Source: an uncultured Actinomycetes bacterium (GTDB lineage: Bacteria; Actinomycetota; Thermoleophilia; Miltoncostaeales; Miltoncostaeaceae). From it: 9,856 nucleotides of DNA. The number at the start of each line of letters is the position of its first letter. Position 1 is the stretch's first letter. A program made the translations under genes and the position numbers. Below are positions 7,003 to 9,856 of this stretch, piece after piece. Where the stretch lies: assembly GCA_903866425.1 (NCBI GenBank), contig CAIPNN010000190.1, forward strand, positions 1 to 9,856, given 5' to 3'. A model generated the notes under the pieces. The model was not told the origin of the DNA, ran no database searches, and saw only the letters and a list, made by a program, of their open reading frames with translations.

Positions 7003-7069
7003 GCCCGGGGGCCGGGCATTGGCCTTGCTCCCTATGACGGTCGCTGCGACCAACGCCCGGCCCCCGGGC
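7003..7069 (+). repeat. Hairpin element A: 19-pair stem with 27-nt loop
   Basis: Bases 7003-7017 (GCCCGGGGGCCGGGC) pair perfectly with 7055-7069. After one A/C mismatch (7018/7054), TTGG 7019-7022 pairs with CCAA 7050-7053. The 27-nt loop at 7023-7049 begins CCTTGCTCCCTATGACGG. This loop is the reverse complement of the loop of element B at 25 of 27 positions, while the outer stem sequences differ completely. Only the inner TTGG/CCAA closing pairs are shared. It is probably a copy of one repeated palindromic element. Confidence 0.8.
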
Positions 7070-7138
7070 TCCTCGCGCCGGAGCACGCCACGCGAACCCG
7101 CGGGTTGGGGGACCTTCACTGCCGAACTCCAGCGCGCA

Positions 7139-7205
7139 GGGCAGGGGTGGGGTGTTGGTTGAAGCGACCGTCATAGGGAGCAAGGCCAACACCCCACCCC
7201 TGCCC
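7139..7205 (-). repeat. Hairpin element B: 20-bp perfect stem with the same loop as element A, inverted
   Basis: GGGCAGGGGTGGGGTGTTGG at 7139-7158 is the exact reverse complement of 7186-7205. The enclosed 27 nt (7159-7185), read on the minus strand, begins CCTTGCTCCCTATGACGG like element A, and the first 23 positions are identical. Total size (67 nt), loop size and closing TTGG/CCAA are the same as in element A, but the rest of the stem is a different sequence that is still fully complementary. Such covariation argues for selection on structure or for a mobile palindromic repeat family. Confidence 0.85.
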
Positions 7206-7274
7206 GTCCGAGGAGTCACGAGGGAGAGGGCCAACACCCCACCCCCGGCCGTTCAGGAGCTCAAGGGGGAGAGG
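7168..7274 (-). repeat. Three degenerate direct copies of the element-B right half
   Basis: Copies begin with CCGT at 7168, 7203-7204 and 7249. Copies 1 and 2 share the 17-nt string GGCCAACACCCCACCCC (7184-7200 and 7229-7245, 45 bp apart), preceded by a TCA...AGGGAG core. Copies 2 and 3 share CCGT-C-AGGAG-TCA-AGGG-AGAGG with small indels. Copy 1 lacks about 12 nt found in copy 2. Copy 3 runs over the stop codon (7261-7263) of the minus-strand membrane-protein gene, so the repeat supplies its last few codons. The left arm 7144-7158 could pair with the right arm of either copy 1 or copy 2. Confidence 0.65.
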
Positions 7275-7773
7275 TCGTCCCGCTGGGAGTGGGTCGAAGG
7301 GCACTGATCTCCACGGCAACTGCGACGGCTTCGGCGCGGTGCTCGTCGGGGACGGTGTCGGCAACGTGCCAGGCCTCGCGGGCGAGCCACTGCAGGCGCT
7401 TCGCCTCGTCGGGCGTGCCCTTGGCCTCCCGCGCCTGAGCGCGCAGGTAGTCGAGAATCTCGCCGCGCTCGCGGTCTGACCACTCGCTCTGGGTGTACCC
7501 ACCGCCGTGACGCATGATGATCCAGAACACGAAGCCGAGAAACGGCAGCTTGATGGCGAGGAACACGATGAGTGCGCCGATCGCCAGGGTCTCGGGCCCC
7601 GCCACGGCGCCGGCAAATGACACGCCAACCGTGCCGACCACGATGATGGCCACCAGCACGAGGATGATGGCGAGCACCCGTGCCGCGTGCATGTCGCCGT
7701 CACGGTCGTAGAACACACGCACGAAGGCCGACTGATTGGCGGCCCGTGCCCGGGTATCGCGGTCGAGACTCAT
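7261..7773 (-). CDS. Small two-helix membrane protein of unknown function
   Basis: This 170-residue protein has a short charged N-terminus (MSLDRDTRARAANQSAFVRV), two strongly hydrophobic helices at about 32-57 and 62-87, and a hydrophilic C-terminal domain of about 80 residues. That domain looks alpha-helical and charged (RERGEILDYLRAQAREAKG, then DEAKRLQWLAREAWHVAD). The loop between the helices is very short, so they probably form a hairpin with both ends on the same, most likely cytoplasmic, side. I recognise no named family. The ATG at 7773 overlaps the stop of the YgfZ-like gene as ATGA, so it is the third gene of that unit; a longer frame upstream exists but only duplicates the other gene's coding DNA. 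The stop lies inside a repeat copy, and the final GTTSPP is probably not conserved. Confidence 0.75.
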   Translation of the reverse strand: MSLDRDTRARAANQSAFVRVFYDRDGDMHAARVLAIILVLVAIIVVGTVGVSFAGAVAGPETLAIGALIVFLAIKLPFLGFVFWIIMRHGGGYTQSEWSDRERGEILDYLRAQAREAKGTPDEAKRLQWLAREAWHVADTVPDEHRAEAVAVAVEISALRPTPSGTTSPP

Positions 7774-8609
7774 GACGTACCGAACGTAGCACCGGATGTG
7801 GCTGCGCCGATCACGTGACCGACCACGCGGTCGCCAGCCGACACCTCGGCGCCATCGGCCACCTCGCGGCGCACCATGGCGAGCCCCATCCATCCCTCTT
7901 CTGGCACCTCGGCCACGCTGGTGACCGTGCCGGCCGCCACGTCGCCGCAGGTGAGCTCCGTGCCCGTGGCCAGCGGGCCATCCAGTGCGATGCGGCACAG
8001 GCGGCGGTTGGCGTGACCGCGGTAGTGCAGACGCGCCACGGTCTCCTGCCCGAGGTAGCAGCCCTTGTCGTACGACACGGCGTCATCGAGGCCGGCCTCC
8101 TGCACCAGCGTCTTTGCCCCGGTGTCGATGCCGATGGCCGGTATACCGGCCGCGATACGCAGCGGCTCCAGCGTTGCGGGCGGGGAGAGCGCGAGGCCGA
8201 GCGACGCGGCCAGTGCCGCCGGGTCGTCGGTGATCACCTCGGTCGTTCCGGGGATGCTCCCGGCGGCCACGATGTCGCCCTGCGGTGCGTCCCCGGTGAC
8301 CACCAGTACGTCCACCGGCTCAGGCCCGATGACCTCGGCATCCTCGCTCACGTGGTGCGCGGTGATGACCGCCACACCGTCGGGCGCCGGTGCCGCATCA
8401 AGCAGCAGCGTGAAGGCGTCCGGGGCATCGCGGTGCACATGCATGCGCGCAACCACGTGGCCGTGGGCATCGAGGATGAGCGAGGGTGTGCCACCACCCA
8501 CGGGGATCGCCTGCACGTCGGCGGTGAGCAGACCATGCAGCAGCGCTTCGGCATCGGGGCCCTCTACCCAGGCGATGCGCCGGGCAGCGACGACCGCCAA
8601 TGGGGTCAC
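7770..8609 (-). CDS. YgfZ/GcvT-like folate-binding protein
   Basis: This belongs to the YgfZ (COG0354) family, tetrahydrofolate-binding proteins related to the aminomethyltransferase GcvT. In E. coli YgfZ supports assembly or repair of certain iron-sulfur enzymes. The defining motif K-G-C-Y-L-G-Q-E is at residues 182-189, with C184 at the place of the functionally important cysteine. The flanking YDKGCYLGQETVARLHYRG and the earlier LLHGLLTADV are also typical. The length (279 aa) is slightly short for the family, as often in actinobacteria. The GTG start at 8609 overlaps the LON-domain stop by 4 bp, and the stop overlaps the membrane-protein start by 4 bp. Only a weak AAGG ribosome site is seen, consistent with coupled translation. 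It lacks the length of true GcvT, and no other glycine-cleavage gene is present. Confidence 0.9.
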   Translation of the reverse strand: MTPLAVVAARRIAWVEGPDAEALLHGLLTADVQAIPVGGGTPSLILDAHGHVVARMHVHRDAPDAFTLLLDAAPAPDGVAVITAHHVSEDAEVIGPEPVDVLVVTGDAPQGDIVAAGSIPGTTEVITDDPAALAASLGLALSPPATLEPLRIAAGIPAIGIDTGAKTLVQEAGLDDAVSYDKGCYLGQETVARLHYRGHANRRLCRIALDGPLATGTELTCGDVAAGTVTSVAEVPEEGWMGLAMVRREVADGAEVSAGDRVVGHVIGAATSGATFGTS

Positions 8610-9229
8610 GGCAGGGCAACCTTGCCGTTTGTGCGCGCCCGTGCCGCGGCGATGCGCTCGCGGTCGGCACCATCGAGCGCGGCGGAGAGGATGTCGCGCA
8701 CCATCGCCAGGCGCAGGTCCTCATCGCGGCACTCGAGCATGTCCTGCTTGGGCTCGAGCGGCATCTCGATCATGCCGGCGATGGCGTACGACAGCGGCAG
8801 GTCATCACGGATGAAGGGTGGCGGTGAGTTGGGCGCGATCTCGGCCACCAGACGCTGGAAGAGCTCGTGCACCTCGGCGATGCGCTCCTCTGACCCGTTC
8901 GGGCGGTCGTCCGAGACGCCCTCCACCCACGAGGTGAAGTACAGGCGCCCCGAGGTCTCCTCCAGAAGGCGCACCACGCGTTCGCCGGTGACCGTCACAT
9001 TCATGCGTCCGTCGGCAAAGCGCCGGCCGAGGCCCGTGAATCGTGCTGTGCAGCCAATTTTCGATGCGCCGTCGCCGTGCGCCTGCAGAATGACGAACGG
9101 ACGATCCTCCAGCACGCAGTCGGCCAGCAGCGCGCGATACCGCGGCTCAAACAGGTGCAGCGGGGCGCGTTCGCCGGGCAGCAGCACCAGTCCGAGCGGG
9201 AAGAGTCCGAGGTCATCAAGATCAGGCAT
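8606..9229 (-). CDS. LON substrate-binding-domain protein (no protease domain)
   Basis: This 207-residue protein matches the N-terminal LON domain (PF02190) alone: L-G-L-F-P-L-G-L-V-L-L-P-G-E at the start, LHLFEPRYRALL (24-35), then alternating beta strands to about residue 115 and a helical C-terminal part. In Lon protease this domain binds substrates; free-standing versions are widespread in bacteria and have no settled role. There is no AAA+ or Ser-Lys protease part. The ATG at 9229 is preferred to the GTG at 9283: the extra 18 residues would not look conserved and would overlap the divergent aminotransferase gene. TACACT lies 8 nt upstream of the ATG and no well-placed ribosome site is seen, so the mRNA may be leaderless. 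It heads a three-gene unit with the YgfZ-like and membrane proteins. Confidence 0.87.
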   Translation of the reverse strand: MPDLDDLGLFPLGLVLLPGERAPLHLFEPRYRALLADCVLEDRPFVILQAHGDGASKIGCTARFTGLGRRFADGRMNVTVTGERVVRLLEETSGRLYFTSWVEGVSDDRPNGSEERIAEVHELFQRLVAEIAPNSPPPFIRDDLPLSYAIAGMIEMPLEPKQDMLECRDEDLRLAMVRDILSAALDGADRERIAAARARTNGKVALP

Positions 9230-9254
9230 GGGCGGCGAGTGTAGCCTCCGAAAA
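9230..9254. promoter_or_regulatory. 25-bp divergent spacer with overlapping -10-like hexamers on both strands
   Basis: On the minus strand TACACT (9243-9238) ends 8 nt before the LON-domain ATG. On the plus strand TAGCCT (9242-9247) ends 7 nt before the aminotransferase GTG. Both fit the TANNNT pattern and sit where a -10 box would be if transcription began at the start codon, i.e. leaderless mRNAs. They share the TA at 9242-9243. A GGAGG on the minus strand (9249-9245) is 15 nt from the ATG, too far for a normal ribosome site. Confidence 0.4.
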
Positions 9255-9856
9255 GTGACTGACGGACCCACGTTCGACCCCACCCTGCTCCGACCCGTGC
9301 TTCAGGCGGTGGAGCCCTACGTGCCCGGGCGACCGCTCGAGGACATCCGCCGCGAGCTCGGCGACATCGAGGTGGTGAAGGTGGCCTCGAACGAGGGCCC
9401 CCTGTCGCCCTTCCCGGGTGCGCTCGCGGCCATTGCCGCAGCCGCCGAGGGGCAGAACCTGTACCCCGACCCCGGCTCGTGGGCGCTGCGCGACGCGCTG
9501 GGCGCGATGCACGGCATCGACCCCGCGTGCATCGCGGTGGGAAATGGCGTGGACAGCCTCATCAAGATCCTCTGCATGGCGCTCCTCGACCCGGGTGACG
9601 AGCTGGTCATGTGCTGGCCGTCGTTCATCTCGCATCGCCAGGGCACGGCCATGCAGGGCGCCACATGGACGCCCGCGCCGCTGCGGACCGATGGTTCCTA
9701 CGACCTCGATGCCCTGCTCGCGCAGGTGGGCCCGGCGACCAAGATGGCCGTGGTGGTGAGTCCGAACAACCCCACGGGCGGTGCGGTGGGGGCCGACGAG
9801 CTGGAGGCGTTCCTCGACGCGCTTCCCGCGCACGTGCTGCCCGTGATCGACGAGGC
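9255..9856 (+). CDS. Histidinol-phosphate aminotransferase-like PLP enzyme, 3' end outside window
   Basis: This is a class I/II (fold-type I) aminotransferase resembling HisC, which converts imidazole-acetol phosphate and glutamate to histidinol phosphate in histidine synthesis. Two hundred codons are present. Seen: SNEGPL (45-50), NLYPDP (68-73), GNGVDSLI in the cofactor-phosphate region (96-103), WPSF (121-124), SPNNPTG with N172 (169-175) and VIDEA with D198 at the window edge. The Schiff-base lysine lies beyond the end. The usual S-N-E-N-P reads S-N-E-G-P, so a related aromatic or phosphonate-type aminotransferase is possible. The GTG at 9255 is the only sensible start: it precedes the conserved region by a normal distance, but has no clear ribosome site. 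No other his genes are visible. Confidence 0.82.
   Translation, partial: MTDGPTFDPTLLRPVLQAVEPYVPGRPLEDIRRELGDIEVVKVASNEGPLSPFPGALAAIAAAAEGQNLYPDPGSWALRDALGAMHGIDPACIAVGNGVDSLIKILCMALLDPGDELVMCWPSFISHRQGTAMQGATWTPAPLRTDGSYDLDALLAQVGPATKMAVVVSPNNPTGGAVGADELEAFLDALPAHVLPVIDE

Larger units (their letters stand above)
6983..7260. other. Convergent intergenic region built mostly of structured repeats
   Basis: This region separates the end of the plus-strand unit from the end of a minus-strand unit. It contains two long-stem hairpins (7003-7069 and 7139-7205) sharing a loop sequence in opposite orientation, a 12-bp palindrome AACCCGCGGGTT (7095-7106), and degenerate direct copies of the loop and stem (7168-7274). 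Frames open on the minus strand across it give low-complexity Gly/Pro-rich peptides and are not genes. A bidirectional transcription stop is one expected function here, but no T-runs follow the stems. Confidence 0.7.

Noticed and set aside
7168..7274. Possible CRISPR array from direct repeats
   Set aside because: Repeats are degenerate, of unequal period (36 and 45 bp), without unique spacers of constant length, and no cas genes are present.
7116..7718. Minus-strand open frame reading through the hairpin repeats with Gly-Trp-Gly-Val repeats in the peptide
   Set aside because: The upstream part is out of frame with the membrane protein and is Ser/Arg/Pro-rich. The apparent peptide repeat is just the DNA repeat translated.
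8065..8814. Plus-strand open frame opposite the YgfZ-like and LON-domain genes
   Set aside because: It is antisense to recognised families, with Ser/Ala/Arg-rich composition and no start signals.
9230..9283. Alternative GTG start at 9283 for the LON-domain gene
   Set aside because: It would add 18 unconserved-looking residues and overlap the aminotransferase start by 29 bp. The ATG at 9229 begins right at the conserved domain.

Overview
The window comes from a high-GC bacterium with frequent GTG starts and very tight gene packing. Stop and start codons overlap as GTGA or ATGA at five junctions. The gene families and codon usage fit Actinomycetota, possibly a deep-branching class, but nothing here fixes the taxon. 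There are no rRNA, tRNA, transposase or CRISPR signals.

Layout. Bases 1-204 are non-coding and hold a strong hairpin (1-35), an AT-rich inverted repeat that looks like an operator (109-128) and a possible promoter. Bases 205-2820 are a complete three-gene ABC importer of the sulfonate/nitrate/taurine class: ATPase, permease and lipoprotein binding protein. Bases 2898-6982 look like a four-gene plus-strand unit: a Soj-type ParA ATPase, an FtsZ homologue, a gamma-glutamyltransferase-like Ntn hydrolase and a 100-residue protein of unknown function. Bases 6983-7260 separate convergent genes and hold two long-stemmed hairpins that share nearly the same 27-nt loop in opposite orientation, plus degenerate tandem copies of part of the element. 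Bases 9229-7261 (minus strand) are a three-gene chain: a LON-domain protein, a YgfZ/GcvT-like folate-binding protein and a small two-helix membrane protein. At 9255 a histidinol-phosphate aminotransferase-like gene starts on the plus strand and runs off the window. Its start codon is only 25 bp from the divergent LON-domain start.

How the genes work together. The importer genes form one functional unit; its substrate cannot be read from sequence. The most interesting feature is parA translationally coupled to an ftsZ that keeps its GTP-binding and T7-loop residues, lacks the usual C-terminal FtsZ peptide, and carries repeated short LF-containing motifs in its disordered tails. No parB is adjacent. 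This suggests, by inference only, a ParA-positioned FtsZ-type cytoskeletal system distinct from the ordinary division cluster. The downstream GGT-like enzyme also departs from the classical family: it has no signal peptide and lacks the glutamate-binding arginine. The intergenic hairpin family is the second candidate for something undescribed.
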